Of a stretch of DNA of 64,000 nucleotides, positions 24,568 through 34,558 are shown piece after piece; within the stretch, counting starts at the first letter, position 1, and each line of letters opens with the position of its first letter. This DNA comes from Pontibacter harenae. GTDB taxonomy: Bacteria > Bacteroidota > Bacteroidia > Cytophagales > Hymenobacteraceae. The notes below the pieces were generated by a model. That model was not told the DNA's origin. It made no database searches and saw only the letters and a program-made list of their open reading frames with translations. The translations under genes were made by a program, and so were the position numbers. The stretch is from the NCBI RefSeq assembly GCF_020907245.1, contig NZ_JAJJWH010000014.1, positions 1-64,000 of the forward strand, given 5' to 3'.

Positions 24568-25500
24568 TTATTCAACAATCATACTGTGATACGTAACGCC
24601 ATAGCCGCCCCAAATGCCGAGACCACCTTTGATGTTGGAGCCGGTAATTTTGGGTGAGCCGATAGGACTGCCATTGCTGCTACGTTCGGCTTCCAATGTG
24701 CTCCAGAAGCGGTAGTGCGGTAAATCAATAGCTGCCCACCTGATGGTGACGGTATCGCCCTTGCCGAAATAGCCTGCTGTTTCCTCGTCCAATTCTTGGC
24801 CTTGCGGAACTCCTCTGGCTAAAGGAAAGCTTAACAATGGAGCACCGTTAATAAGTTCATCGGTGAAAACAGAAGAAAGCAGGCCAGGGTAAAATGGTTC
24901 GCTGTTGCGTTTGGTGAAATAGCGTATGCTGTTGCCTAAGGTGTCTGGGTCTGCATAGCGATAAAAAAGCGAAACTAAGCTATCTTCCTGCGGATTAGGG
25001 TGCGGCTGCGTAAACAGAGAAAGGAGCGGGTTTAGCTGCGGAATGGTGGTGGTAGATGTCAGCAACTGATCTTCATATTTGATCTGCAAAAGATAGTTTT
25101 TCCCAACCTCGCCCTGTAGTTCATCTGTAGTATATGCATAAAAAACAAAGCTGCTGCCTGTCGCTAGCTGTATTGGCGGCACTGCAAACTGCTCCGACAG
25201 CAGCCGTTTCAGCTCAGGAGTAAAGGCTGCTGCTGGAACTTCCTGTAAAGTATAAACACTACCTCCAGAACGAACGACTACCTCAGCGCCATGCACAAAC
25301 CTTGCTGCACGATCCTGAATGGTAGCGTTACTAAAAACAGGAACTGTACGTGTTACCACAACAATAGGGGGTGCGCCTTGCTCAATGTGCCCCTCTACCA
25401 CCAGTTGCTCCTCGCCAGCGGGTAAGTCTAAGGTAACGTCATCTTCGCAACCGAAGAGCGCCATAATCAATAACAGCCAAAGTATATAGTTGCACTTCAT
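24568..25500 (-). CDS. DUF4249 lipoprotein partner of a TonB-dependent receptor
   Basis: 310 aa from ATG 25500; a TTG six bases earlier is the alternative. MKCNYILWLLLIMALFGC is a lipoprotein signal with the acylated Cys at residue 18. The rest matches DUF4249, a beta-rich surface lipoprotein family of Bacteroidota coupled to TonB-dependent receptors with a carboxypeptidase-like N-terminal domain. The receptor gene ends two bases before this ATG, so the genes are co-transcribed and probably work as one outer-membrane unit. The ligand is unknown, and no degradative enzyme is adjacent. Confidence 0.9.
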   Translation of the reverse strand: MKCNYILWLLLIMALFGCEDDVTLDLPAGEEQLVVEGHIEQGAPPIVVVTRTVPVFSNATIQDRAARFVHGAEVVVRSGGSVYTLQEVPAAAFTPELKRLLSEQFAVPPIQLATGSSFVFYAYTTDELQGEVGKNYLLQIKYEDQLLTSTTTIPQLNPLLSLFTQPHPNPQEDSLVSLFYRYADPDTLGNSIRYFTKRNSEPFYPGLLSSVFTDELINGAPLLSFPLARGVPQGQELDEETAGYFGKGDTVTIRWAAIDLPHYRFWSTLEAERSSNGSPIGSPKITGSNIKGGLGIWGGYGVTYHSMIVE

Positions 25501-25502
25501 AC

Positions 25503-27872
25503 TCAAAAATTAAAATTCCAGGTAACAGACGGCAGCGGGAAAGGAATAATAGAGACCTTCTTCGCCTGCACCCGTTGGTCAATGCTATAGGATTCACCTT
25601 CGTTGTCTATGTAGTACAGGAACGGGTTACGACGGCCGTACACGTTATAGACAGAGAAATTCCAGCTCGAGTTTAGTTTGCTGCTAGGTTTAGCTTCTAA
25701 TGTAGCCGAGAGGTCCAGGCGGTGTGTGGGCTCCATTCTAAAGCTGTTACGGCTGCCGTACTGATAATTAATATTTCCTTCAATGCTATACTTCCGAACG
25801 GGCATGGTAGTGGCATCGCCTGTGCCATAGACGAAGGAGCCTCCGAAAGTCCAGCGGGGGCTATATTTGTATATGGCCACCACGGAGGCATCGTGGCGGC
25901 GGTCGAAACGGGCAGGAAAAGCGTTTCCGTTGTTTAAGTCATGAAAGGTGCGATCGGTATAGGAGAGGGTATAGCCAATCCAGCCTTGCAGTAAGCCATA
26001 ATTCTTCCGCATAAAAAGCTCCACACCGTATGACTCGCCATTGCCGCTCACAAACTCATACTCCAGGTCGCGGTTGCTGGGGCCTGGGGCGAAACCTTCG
26101 CGGTACTCCAGCTGGTTCTGCAGGTCTTTATAGTATACTTCCACCGAGCCTTCATATTCATTCTGCTTTATACTTTCAAAATAGCCTATGGCCACCTGCG
26201 TAGCCCGCTGCGGTGGAGCCAGCACCGAACTTGGCACCCATACATCCAGAGGCAGTGTTGTATAGGCATTTGAAACGAGGTGCAGGTACTGCGCATTCTG
26301 CGAGAAAGCCGCTTTTAAAGAGGAAGTTTCTGTTAATTTATACCTCGCTGACAGCCGTGGCTCCAGGTTAAAGTATGTTTTAACAATATCGCCGCTGCCA
26401 TAGTTTGTAGAGTCTGTCGCCAGTGCATTTTCGTCGTAGGTGTAAAGCGTAAACGGCCCCGATTGCACATAGCCGCTGGCCCGCATGCCGACGTTGAGCA
26501 GCAGTCTGTCTGTTATGTTCCAGTCATCAGACAAGTATAGAGCTGCTTCGTGCCCCTGCTTCGGCCGCACCCGATTCGTATCGAAAGACAATCCTTCTTC
26601 GTTTGTAGCACTTCCCACTCTAGGTTGCAGGTAGTGGTAAGTATAAAGTGCCCCGTACTGTAGGTGGTGATTTGCTGATGGCTTAAAATCGAAATCTGCC
26701 TTCAAAGTATAATCGCTGACGCCAGTGGTAACAACTGTGTTAAAGCCACCGAAGTCCCAGCCAAACCGAAAGTTATAGTTGCTATAGACACCAGATAGGT
26801 TCAGGTTAAACTTATCATTGAAAGTATGTCTCCAGTTTGCCGTGGCAGAGGCATTCCCCCAGAAAAAGTCAGCTTTAAAACGTCCGTCAGAAAGTACTAA
26901 ATCGCCTACATCCCGGCCATAGTAGCCGCTCAGCGTTAGTTTATCTTTTGGGGTGATGTGGTAGGACAACTTTCCGTTGAGGTCATAGAAGTAATAAGGC
27001 ACGCCTCCTTGCTCGGTATTGCGGAGGAAAGGGTTAGCTAACGCATCTATGTAGGTTCGTCTGCCAGCCAATAGAAAAGAGGCTTTTTCTTTGGCGATCG
27101 GACCTTGCACCAGCAACTTCGATGAAATCAAACCAATGCCACCATTTACTTTATACTCGCTCATGTCGCCTTCTTTCATGCTGATGTCCAATACTGAGGA
27201 GAGACGGCCGCCGTAACGGGCAGGCATGTTACCTTTGAACAGCGTCGTACTGCCGAGGGCATCACTGTTAAAGACGGAGAAAAAGTTAAACAAATGACCT
27301 GGATTGTACACCACAGCATCGTCCAACGTTACCATATTCTGGTCGGCACCACCGCCACGTACATAAAAACCTGTACTTCCTTCACCACCTGATTTCACGC
27401 CTGGCAGTAGTTGGATGGTTTTTAAAATATCCGTCTCTCCAAACAGCACAGGCAGGTTCTTTATTGTTTCCAGCGGTAGCTCTAGTTCACCCATGGTAGC
27501 TGTTTCCGTTAAAGGAGGTTTTCGCTCTGCCAAAATTTCCACTTCCTGCACACTATAAGCAGCTGGAGTAATTCTGATGATTCGCTCTATATTTTGATCC
27601 AGCTGAAGCTGCTCTTCATAGGTGTTATAGCCGATGTACTGTGCCACCAATGTATAAGTACCTGCTGGAGCAAAAAGTTTATAATTACCAGTTGCATCGG
27701 CGACAGTACCACCAGAAGGCTTTTCTTTCAAAACGATAGTTGCACCAGTCAATGCTTCACCTGTAGTAGCATCCAGTACGCGCCCACGAATGGTGAACGT
27801 TTTCTGCGCCCAAACCTCAGGCAGAGGCAGGATTAGAAGAAGAAATGATAGAAAAGCAAAATATGTTCGCAA
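25503..27872 (-). CDS. TonB-dependent receptor with carboxypeptidase-regulatory-like domain
   Basis: Outer-membrane active transporter of about 789 aa. Starting at TTG 27872 gives an ideal signal peptide (RTYFAFLSFLLLILPLPEVWA); TTG 27926 is the longer alternative and no ATG is available. A beta-sandwich domain (IRGRVLDATTGEALTGATIVL) precedes the plug (LPVLFGETDILKTIQLLPGV, YVRGGGADQNMVTLDDAVVYNP) and a 22-strand-type barrel ending in an aromatic-rich strand, SVTWNFNF, with terminal Phe. No SusD partner is present; instead the DUF4249 lipoprotein gene follows immediately. Substrate unknown. Confidence 0.92.
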   Translation of the reverse strand: MRTYFAFLSFLLLILPLPEVWAQKTFTIRGRVLDATTGEALTGATIVLKEKPSGGTVADATGNYKLFAPAGTYTLVAQYIGYNTYEEQLQLDQNIERIIRITPAAYSVQEVEILAERKPPLTETATMGELELPLETIKNLPVLFGETDILKTIQLLPGVKSGGEGSTGFYVRGGGADQNMVTLDDAVVYNPGHLFNFFSVFNSDALGSTTLFKGNMPARYGGRLSSVLDISMKEGDMSEYKVNGGIGLISSKLLVQGPIAKEKASFLLAGRRTYIDALANPFLRNTEQGGVPYYFYDLNGKLSYHITPKDKLTLSGYYGRDVGDLVLSDGRFKADFFWGNASATANWRHTFNDKFNLNLSGVYSNYNFRFGWDFGGFNTVVTTGVSDYTLKADFDFKPSANHHLQYGALYTYHYLQPRVGSATNEEGLSFDTNRVRPKQGHEAALYLSDDWNITDRLLLNVGMRASGYVQSGPFTLYTYDENALATDSTNYGSGDIVKTYFNLEPRLSARYKLTETSSLKAAFSQNAQYLHLVSNAYTTLPLDVWVPSSVLAPPQRATQVAIGYFESIKQNEYEGSVEVYYKDLQNQLEYREGFAPGPSNRDLEYEFVSGNGESYGVELFMRKNYGLLQGWIGYTLSYTDRTFHDLNNGNAFPARFDRRHDASVVAIYKYSPRWTFGGSFVYGTGDATTMPVRKYSIEGNINYQYGSRNSFRMEPTHRLDLSATLEAKPSSKLNSSWNFSVYNVYGRRNPFLYYIDNEGESYSIDQRVQAKKVSIIPFPLPSVTWNFNF

Positions 27873-28215
27873 ACCTAAGTAAGGTTTATAGTTCGAAGTA
27901 AAAGAGACACAAGTATCAGGACACAAGACTATTGATGGAGATTAAATGATAAACCCCTGCCCGCTGCCTTACCCTCTGCCGCGAATCTAAAGATTCGTGA
28001 CTTTTGATAATGTAGAGTCTGCGACTTCACGGGCTCGAAGAGCCAAACAAATACTGCTCCTTTAAAGCCGCCTCCTGCTAAATGAAATTGCTGAACCTCA
28101 CGTGAACCTGGAGATGCCCACGCTAGGTGCCGCTTCGGAACATAAAATCTTCATAGTCTTTAGCCTTGATACATGTGTCGCTACCAAAGCTGAAACAAAC
28201 TCCGCAGCTAAATGT
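27873..28215. other. Intergenic region with small palindromes
   Basis: No gene is supported between the TonB receptor and PAP2 genes. The hairpin CGAATCTAAAGATTCG (27982-27997) and, 18 bases on, AGTCTGCGACTT (28016-28027) stand out; the latter nearly repeats AGTCTGTGACTT at 3190-3201. Confidence 0.45.
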
Positions 28216-28788
28216 TTAACGCTTGAGCTGGGGATATTTATTCAATAAGATTTGGTAACATAAAGCACTTAGGTAAGCCAGAAAACTACCCAGCAAAGCA
28301 CCACCTACTACATCGCCAGGATAATGTACGCCCAGGTAGATGCGACTATACGACACCACCACGGCCCACACTACCAGCACCACTTTAAAAATAGCATAGC
28401 GGTCGGAGAGGATGAGGTTGAAGAAAACCGCCAGCGCAAACGCTGTGGAAGCATGTGACGACATGAACCCGAACTGTCCGCCGCAGCCGTCTATAAAATT
28501 TACCATAGCCGAAATGTCAGCATCGTGGCAGGGACGGGGGCGGGCAAAGAAAGGCTTGAAAATACCTGAAGCTACAAAATCTGCCAAGCCAACTGCTGCA
28601 ATTGCCATCCCCAGCATAGCCATGCTCTGACGACGGTAGCGGTACACCAGGTAAACGATCAGGGCGAGGTAAAAAGGTATCCAGACATACTTGTTTGAAA
28701 CGAATACCATCACAGCATCCCAAAAAGTGTTGTGCTGCTCGTTTAGGTACAGGAAAATATCCTGATCCAGTTGCTCCAGCTTTTCCAT
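28216..28788 (-). CDS. PAP2-family membrane phosphatase
   Basis: 190 aa inner-membrane acid phosphatase-like protein, probably acting on undecaprenyl pyrophosphate or another lipid phosphate. The three phosphatase motifs are present: KPFFARPRP (KxxxxxxRP type), SSHAS (about residues 109-113) and SRIYLGVHYPGDVVGG. Five to six hydrophobic helices surround them. Its ATG overlaps the hemF stop by one base (TAATG), implying translational coupling to hemF, although the functions are unrelated. Confidence 0.92.
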   Translation of the reverse strand: MEKLEQLDQDIFLYLNEQHNTFWDAVMVFVSNKYVWIPFYLALIVYLVYRYRRQSMAMLGMAIAAVGLADFVASGIFKPFFARPRPCHDADISAMVNFIDGCGGQFGFMSSHASTAFALAVFFNLILSDRYAIFKVVLVVWAVVVSYSRIYLGVHYPGDVVGGALLGSFLAYLSALCYQILLNKYPQLKR

Positions 28789-29687
28789 TATACCACGTTA
28801 AGCCAATCAATATCCTTTTTCAGGAAAGCGAGTGTTTTTTCTTCTTCGCTGCCTGCCACTGGTTGGTGATTATATACCCAGGAGGCCAAAGTCGGCAGAC
28901 TCATCAAGATAGACTCTATGCGTCCATTGGTGGCTAATCCGAACTTAGTGCCGCGGTCATACACCAGGTTAAACTCAACATAACGCCCTCGGCGAATCAG
29001 CTGCCACTGCTTTTCCTGCTCTCCGTAAGGCAAATTGCGGTTCTGGTTCATAATAGAAGTATAGAAAGGTGCAAAAGCATAGGCTACATCCCGCACAAAA
29101 GCAAAGCGCTTCTCCAAGCTAATATCATCAGTTACCATTAATCTGTCGAAGAAGATTCCGCCTACGCCACGCGTTTCGTTGCGGTGCTCGTTATAAAAAT
29201 AAACATCGGCCCACTTCTTAAACTCGGGGTAATAGCTTGGGTGATGCTTATCACATACTGCTTTCAGCTGCTCATGAAACTCTTTGGCTTGCTGCAAGTT
29301 TACATAGATAGGTGTAAGATCAATGCCGCCGCCAAACCATGCCTGTCCGTTGCCAGCTTCAAAATAGCGCACGTTCATATGCGTAATTGGCACCATCGGG
29401 CTGTGCGGGTGCATGACCACCGATACTCCCGTTGCGAAATAGTTCGGGTCGGGCATCTGCAACATTTTCAGGAACTGGGGCGACAGCTGTCCCTGTACCG
29501 CCGAAAAATTTACGCCACCTTTCTCCAGCACCGAGCCACCTTCTATCACACGCGACAAACCGCCGCCGCCGCTTTCGTGCTGCCAGGCATCGCGGGTAAA
29601 GGTTGCGCCGCCGTCGCAGGTTTCGAGGGCATGGCACAGGTCAGTCTGGAACTGACGCATAAAAGCTTCTACTTCTTCTCTGAACAT
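28788..29687 (-). CDS. hemF: Oxygen-dependent coproporphyrinogen III oxidase
   Basis: Oxidatively decarboxylates coproporphyrinogen III to protoporphyrinogen IX in heme synthesis. I start at ATG 29687 (MFREEVEAFMRQFQTDLCHAL), giving 299 aa; an in-frame start at 29777 would add 30 residues unlike the family. Landmarks are GGGGLSRVIEGG, HMNVRYFEA, WFGGGIDLTP, RGVGGIFFDRL, YVEFNLVYDRGTKFGL and ESILMSLP. First gene of a pair with PAP2. A plausible promoter (29717-29746) lies just upstream. The enzyme indicates aerobic heme synthesis. Confidence 0.97.
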   Translation of the reverse strand: MFREEVEAFMRQFQTDLCHALETCDGGATFTRDAWQHESGGGGLSRVIEGGSVLEKGGVNFSAVQGQLSPQFLKMLQMPDPNYFATGVSVVMHPHSPMVPITHMNVRYFEAGNGQAWFGGGIDLTPIYVNLQQAKEFHEQLKAVCDKHHPSYYPEFKKWADVYFYNEHRNETRGVGGIFFDRLMVTDDISLEKRFAFVRDVAYAFAPFYTSIMNQNRNLPYGEQEKQWQLIRRGRYVEFNLVYDRGTKFGLATNGRIESILMSLPTLASWVYNHQPVAGSEEEKTLAFLKKDIDWLNVV

Positions 29688-29716
29688 AATATCGACAAAA
29701 GAATTAAGGACAACTA

Positions 29717-29746
29717 CTAAAATATTGCTTCTGCTATACTTGCAAA
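29717..29746 (-). promoter_or_regulatory. Candidate Bacteroidota-type promoter of hemF
   Basis: On the minus strand TTTG (29743-29746) is followed after 18 bases by TATTTTAG (29717-29724), one base off the TAnnTTTG -7 consensus. The -7 box is 29 bases before the ATG at 29687. Confidence 0.4.
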
Positions 29747-29948
29747 TATTTTGCTGCAGTGCATCATATTTTAACAAGATACTAACAGTTGTTAGGCAAT
29801 ATTGAACAGTTGAAAATTTCAGCTGCTGATGGCAAAATTACCGAATATTGGCCGTTCTACCGAACCCATCCGTACATTTTACTTAAAGGACAGAATTGCG
29901 TAAATTCGAAATACACGACGAATCTACACTACAAACAAAATATTACGG

Positions 29949-32030
29949 ATGACAAAAGATACCTTAGAGGACTTTAAGGTAGATGTTGCTATTCTCAAAA
30001 AGGCCTACCGCCTCATGCACACTGCCAAAGCCATGGCCGATTGCTATGAAGAGAATAAAACCATCTGCAGCAAGTATGTGCACAGTACCTCACGTGGGCA
30101 TGAAGCCATACAACTGGCTGCTGCCTTTCAGCTAAAACCTTACGACTATGCCTCACCCTACTACCGCGACGATTCCATACTTTTAGGCATTGGCCTAGAG
30201 CCATATGAACTGATGCTGCAGCTGATGGCTAAAGCCGATGACCCTTTCTCTGGCGGTCGTACTTACTATTCCCATCCATCTTTAAAAAGAGAAGGTTTCC
30301 CTACTATACCGCACCAAAGTTCGGCTACGGGTATGCAAGCTATACCTGCTACTGGCATGGCGCATGGCATTGCCTATTTGGAAGGGCAGGGGCTGCTGCA
30401 GGGCGAAGAGAAGCCTGTAGTGCTTTGCTCCTTGGGAGATGGTTCTGTAACGGAGGGCGAGGTAGCAGAGGCTTTCCAGATGGCGGTACTGAAGGGCCTG
30501 CCCATAGTATACCTGATACAGGACAACGATTGGGGAATTTCGGCTACGGGCAAAGAGATGCGTGCCATGGATGCCTTCGAGTATGCCGCTGGTTTCAAAG
30601 GTTTAGAACGCCTGCGTATAGATGGATCTGATTTTTTGGAATCTCACGAAGGGATGCGTATTGCCTTTGAATATGCCCGCCAGGTGCGAAGACCGATTCT
30701 AGTGCATGCGAAAGTGCCGTTGCTGGGCCACCATACTTCAGGCGTGCGCCGCGAGTGGTACCGTGGTAATAACCTGGAAGAGCACAGCACAAATGACCCC
30801 ATTCCGAAAATGCGTCAGGCTTTACTAGAAGCTAATGTTACCACTGAGGAAGTAGACAACCTGGAGCAGGAGGCAATTCGTTTGGTAGCCGAAGATTACG
30901 AAAAAGCCTTAAATGCCCCTGAGCCAGATCCTGCAACGTTTGATGATCATGTGTTTGCACCAACTCCTGTCACGGAAGAAAAAGGAAACAGGGCACCAGC
31001 AGCTGGAGCTCCTAAAACAACTTTAGTTGATGCTGCCTTGCATGCAGTGGATGATATTTTAAGTACCTACCCAGAAGCTTTGTTTTACGGGCAAGATGTA
31101 GGCGGGGAGCTAGGCGGTGTGTTCCGAGAGGCAGCCCTGCTAGCTAAAAAGTATGGCAGTGCCCGTGTGTTTAATACACCGATTCAAGAAGCTTATATTA
31201 TCGGCTCCACAGCAGGCATTTCGGCGGTTGGGGCAAAGGCTATTGTGGAGGTGCAATTCGCAGATTACATCTGGCCAGGTATGAACCAGTTGGTGGAGGA
31301 ATTATCCAAAAGCTGCTACCTGTCGAATGGTAAATTTCCGATCCAATCACTAATTCGGGTACCAATAGGTGCCTACGGCGGCGGCGGTCCTTACCACTCT
31401 GGTAGTATAGAATCGACGCTGCTGACGGTGCGAGGCATAAAAGTGGTTTACCCAAGCAATGCCGCCGATATGAAAGGACTGATGAAAGCAGCTTTCCTAG
31501 ACCCAAACCCTGTTGTCATGTTGGAGCACAAAGGCTTGTACTGGTCTAAAGTGCCAGGAACAGAAGACGCTAAAACAGTAGAGCCCGATGCAGACTATGT
31601 CCTTCCGCTTGGCCAAGCCAACGTGGTGCAGCAGGCAGACGAGGAGCAGGTGCACCTGGGCAATAGCATGACCGTAATCACCTATGGCATGGGCGTCTAT
31701 TGGGCTAAAACAGCAGCTAAACAGTTTGCAGGAAGCATAGAAATACTGGACCTGCGTACGCTGAATCCGTTGGATTTTGACGCGGTTATGGTTTCTGTAA
31801 TGCGCCATGGAAAAGTACTGGTGCTGACGGAAGAGCAGCTGATGAATTCTTTTGCTGAGTCTTTAGCAGGTAGAATATCTAAGGAATGTTTCCAGCAGTT
31901 AGATGCGCCAGTGTATACCTTAGGTGCCGCTGGTTTACCTGCCATACCGCTTAATGTCGAGCTGGAAAAAATGATGCTGCCGAGCCCAGCTAAGGTTGCT
32001 GCGGCTATGGAAGAGCTGTTAAATTATTAG
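29949..32030 (+). CDS. Alpha-ketoacid dehydrogenase E1, fused alpha and beta subunits
   Basis: 693 aa thiamine-diphosphate enzyme that joins the E1 alpha part (about 1-330) and the E1 beta part (about 355-693) of a branched-chain 2-oxoacid or related dehydrogenase. The alpha part has SRGHEAIQLAAAF, the TPP motif GDGSVTEGEVAEAF...NDWGIS and GHHTSGVRREWYR. The beta part has FYGQDVGGELGGVF, TPIQEAYIIGSTAG, EVQFADYIWPGMNQ and the C-terminal transketolase domain (ILDLRTLNPLDFD). Fused E1 proteins are usual in Bacteroidota. No E2 or E3 gene is adjacent. Substrate (branched-chain versus pyruvate) cannot be decided here. Confidence 0.93.
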   Translation: MTKDTLEDFKVDVAILKKAYRLMHTAKAMADCYEENKTICSKYVHSTSRGHEAIQLAAAFQLKPYDYASPYYRDDSILLGIGLEPYELMLQLMAKADDPFSGGRTYYSHPSLKREGFPTIPHQSSATGMQAIPATGMAHGIAYLEGQGLLQGEEKPVVLCSLGDGSVTEGEVAEAFQMAVLKGLPIVYLIQDNDWGISATGKEMRAMDAFEYAAGFKGLERLRIDGSDFLESHEGMRIAFEYARQVRRPILVHAKVPLLGHHTSGVRREWYRGNNLEEHSTNDPIPKMRQALLEANVTTEEVDNLEQEAIRLVAEDYEKALNAPEPDPATFDDHVFAPTPVTEEKGNRAPAAGAPKTTLVDAALHAVDDILSTYPEALFYGQDVGGELGGVFREAALLAKKYGSARVFNTPIQEAYIIGSTAGISAVGAKAIVEVQFADYIWPGMNQLVEELSKSCYLSNGKFPIQSLIRVPIGAYGGGGPYHSGSIESTLLTVRGIKVVYPSNAADMKGLMKAAFLDPNPVVMLEHKGLYWSKVPGTEDAKTVEPDADYVLPLGQANVVQQADEEQVHLGNSMTVITYGMGVYWAKTAAKQFAGSIEILDLRTLNPLDFDAVMVSVMRHGKVLVLTEEQLMNSFAESLAGRISKECFQQLDAPVYTLGAAGLPAIPLNVELEKMMLPSPAKVAAAMEELLNY

Positions 32031-32042
32031 CAAAATGTTTAT

Positions 32043-32086
32043 AAACCAGCAGCGGCCTTTCATTTAAGAAAGGCCGCTGCTGGTTT
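32043..32086. terminator. Bidirectional terminator between E1 fusion and Omp85-like gene
   Basis: AAACCAGCAGCGGCCTTTC (32043-32061) pairs perfectly with 32068-32086 around a six-base loop: a 19-bp stem between two convergent genes. Confidence 0.9.
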
Positions 32087-32112
32087 AGGAGTACAATGAA
32101 TATCTAATGAGC

Positions 32113-34545
32113 TTAAAAAGGATAGCCTATACCAATGTTCAACGAACTCTGATCGCTGGTCCTAAAAAAATCACCTAACTTGAAATTATTAAGTACAAAT
32201 TTCTCTCCACGCAAACCGCCAGGTTCATACACTTTCGTGGCAAGGTCGAAACGCAATACTACTACTGACAAGTCCAGGCGAAGGCCGAATCCAGTGCCTA
32301 CGGCAAATTCTTTGTAAAAACGATCAAACGCAAAGTTAGCGCCTGGTCGGGCCTCATCTTTATCCAGCAGCCATACATTTCCTGCATCAACAAATAAAGC
32401 TCCGTTCAAGAAACCAATCATATTGAATCGATATTCAGCGCTGGCTTCTATCAAAATTTCACCTGGTTGCTCTGGCGAGTAGTCTCGTACAACTTGTCCT
32501 GTTTCTAAAGTATCGGTTGTAGCATAAGACCCTGGTCCAAGTCGTCTCGGTCGCCAGGCACGCACACTGGTACCTCCACCAGCGAAAAAGTATTTTTCAT
32601 AAGGTAGTACCTGCGTATTAAAGAGAGGTGCTCCAAAACCAGTATTTATTCGATAAACAAAATAACGCCTGTTGCCCAACGGAATGTAGCGCCTGAACTC
32701 AGGATTTATTCTTGTATATTGGAAAGTCCGCAGGTTTCTTAGCTGCAAATTTAAGCCTAACTCTTCTGTAAGGCCGCCAATTTCAAAAAGAGTGCGGAAG
32801 TAGTGTGCATTTCTGGTTTGGGTAATATCGTTCGTGTTATAGATATAATTGAACGACATAAAGGATATTAAGCCGCTTCTGAAACTTTCAATCAAAGATC
32901 TACTGCCTTGGCTGTAGCGTAATAAATCTCTTGCAAATTCTGGAGAAACAGTATCTACCTGGGCTATAGTTAAGTTGATTGGCGAAAATATAAACTGTTC
33001 AATAGGCGGCAGCAAAGGCCTTCTCGAACGCTGCCAAAGGTAACTTAGCGACAGATCGTAATCTTTCCGCTTGTATTCCTGCCGGTCTACATTGGTGAAG
33101 CCTGTATAAATTCTGGTTCTGGGGCTATAATCGGACAGGATATTGCGTTTCGTAAAAGGCACTAATATCATGGGAAAAGAAAGGGCTGCATCACCGCCAT
33201 ATTCCTGAATGATAACCGCCTCATTTTGGTCAGTTAAGCTTACCTGCGCTTCTAAACCTCCTCTTAAGCCTAAGTCTAAATTCTCAGCACCGCCAAAAAT
33301 GTTTCGAACTCGTAACCTCACGCTCGCAAAAGGTCCAGGCTGTCGTTCAGAGTAAGTTAAACCCACCTCGGCTGTTTCCTGAAATTTTTTGGCAGGGACA
33401 GCATTTATGAAAGCATCCAAATGGTATAAGCCCGTGCTATCGGCAGTGTTTTCTGTTTTACTATAGCTCACATTATTAAACTGGAAAACATCAAGCTCGG
33501 AGAGCTTTCGCTGCGTCGTGAAGGTGCGTAACTGGCTGTAGGTCTGTCCAGGATAAATATCAACCTTCTTGTCGAGCAGTTTAGGAGAATACCTGAAATT
33601 GTAAGCTATAAAGTTCAGGTTGTTGTAATGTACAGTATCTCTGTCTATACCGAAGCGATCAGGATCAGTCTTAAAATAAACATTGTTTAGCGTGTAAGCT
33701 TTATGTGAGTCACTGTTCTCTGGGTTTTGAATGACAGTTGTTACTTCTACCGCATTAGCAGAGTCTTTTTTAAGGATGTCGAAGAAAATGTAAGCTCTAG
33801 CAAAATCATAATAACCGTTGTTCCTGACCCATTCGTTCAGCCTGTCCCTTTCCTGTGTCAGTACTTGTTCATCGTAGATTTCTCCTAGTTGAAGGTAAGA
33901 TGAGAAAGGCGTAGCGGTAACAAGTTTAAGTAACGCCGAATCAGCTACATCATACTTTATGGCTGTATACCTGTAAGGCTCATTTTCTTCTATCGCTATA
34001 TCAATGTACAGTTTTTTGCCATGCTCATTCTTTTCGTAAGTAGCATTGTGCTTAAAATACCCCTTGGAGTTCATATAGATGTCTATCTGGTCCATGGTTT
34101 CAGCCATCAGAGTAGAATCATAAATGACAGGCGGCTCTCCAAGACGCATCACAAAATTACCCTCTTCTTTTGTGTTTTGCAGGTCCTCTATTCGGTCGTC
34201 AAACCTTGTCTGTAGCTTTCTTATGCGGGCGGTATCTGTACCTGCCTCTTCAATTTTGCGGGCTCTTCTTGCATTTTGCTTCTCAATCCGCTCATCGATT
34301 TTTGCTGGATCATGAAATCTTTTTCCAAAATAATAAATGCTCAGGTAAGGGGTAGAGCCCAACACTGTTCGATTAGGTTGCTGCTGGTAAAGTGCCTCAA
34401 TAGCAGCTTGATCGACGTGCTCTAAACCCTTCGGCTCAACACCCAAAAGTAGTCTTTCATCTTCGGCTAAATGTTTGGTAGGCACACAAGCCGAAACGCC
34501 CAGAATTGTAAATAAGAAACAGAATATGTAAAATCGAGTGTTCAA
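32113..34545 (-). CDS. Omp85/TamA-like outer-membrane lipoprotein
   Basis: BamA/TamA-superfamily barrel protein. From TTG 34545 the sequence NTRFYIFCFLFTILGVSAC is a clean lipoprotein signal, giving 810 aa; the alternative ATG at 34677 would add 44 unlikely residues that overlap the divergent methyltransferase. A charged coiled coil (about 80-125), POTRA-like repeats (about 130-400) and a C-terminal D15 barrel (about 430-810) ending IGIGYPF follow. FFAGGGTSVRAWRPRRLGPG is the loop-6-like segment of the family (VRGF/Y equivalent). It probably inserts or exports outer-membrane components, like the lipidated TamA relatives (TamL) of this phylum; that comparison is from memory. Confidence 0.9.
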   Translation of the reverse strand: MNTRFYIFCFLFTILGVSACVPTKHLAEDERLLLGVEPKGLEHVDQAAIEALYQQQPNRTVLGSTPYLSIYYFGKRFHDPAKIDERIEKQNARRARKIEEAGTDTARIRKLQTRFDDRIEDLQNTKEEGNFVMRLGEPPVIYDSTLMAETMDQIDIYMNSKGYFKHNATYEKNEHGKKLYIDIAIEENEPYRYTAIKYDVADSALLKLVTATPFSSYLQLGEIYDEQVLTQERDRLNEWVRNNGYYDFARAYIFFDILKKDSANAVEVTTVIQNPENSDSHKAYTLNNVYFKTDPDRFGIDRDTVHYNNLNFIAYNFRYSPKLLDKKVDIYPGQTYSQLRTFTTQRKLSELDVFQFNNVSYSKTENTADSTGLYHLDAFINAVPAKKFQETAEVGLTYSERQPGPFASVRLRVRNIFGGAENLDLGLRGGLEAQVSLTDQNEAVIIQEYGGDAALSFPMILVPFTKRNILSDYSPRTRIYTGFTNVDRQEYKRKDYDLSLSYLWQRSRRPLLPPIEQFIFSPINLTIAQVDTVSPEFARDLLRYSQGSRSLIESFRSGLISFMSFNYIYNTNDITQTRNAHYFRTLFEIGGLTEELGLNLQLRNLRTFQYTRINPEFRRYIPLGNRRYFVYRINTGFGAPLFNTQVLPYEKYFFAGGGTSVRAWRPRRLGPGSYATTDTLETGQVVRDYSPEQPGEILIEASAEYRFNMIGFLNGALFVDAGNVWLLDKDEARPGANFAFDRFYKEFAVGTGFGLRLDLSVVVLRFDLATKVYEPGGLRGEKFVLNNFKLGDFFRTSDQSSLNIGIGYPF

Positions 34546-34558
34546 ACGTAAAGCAGCT

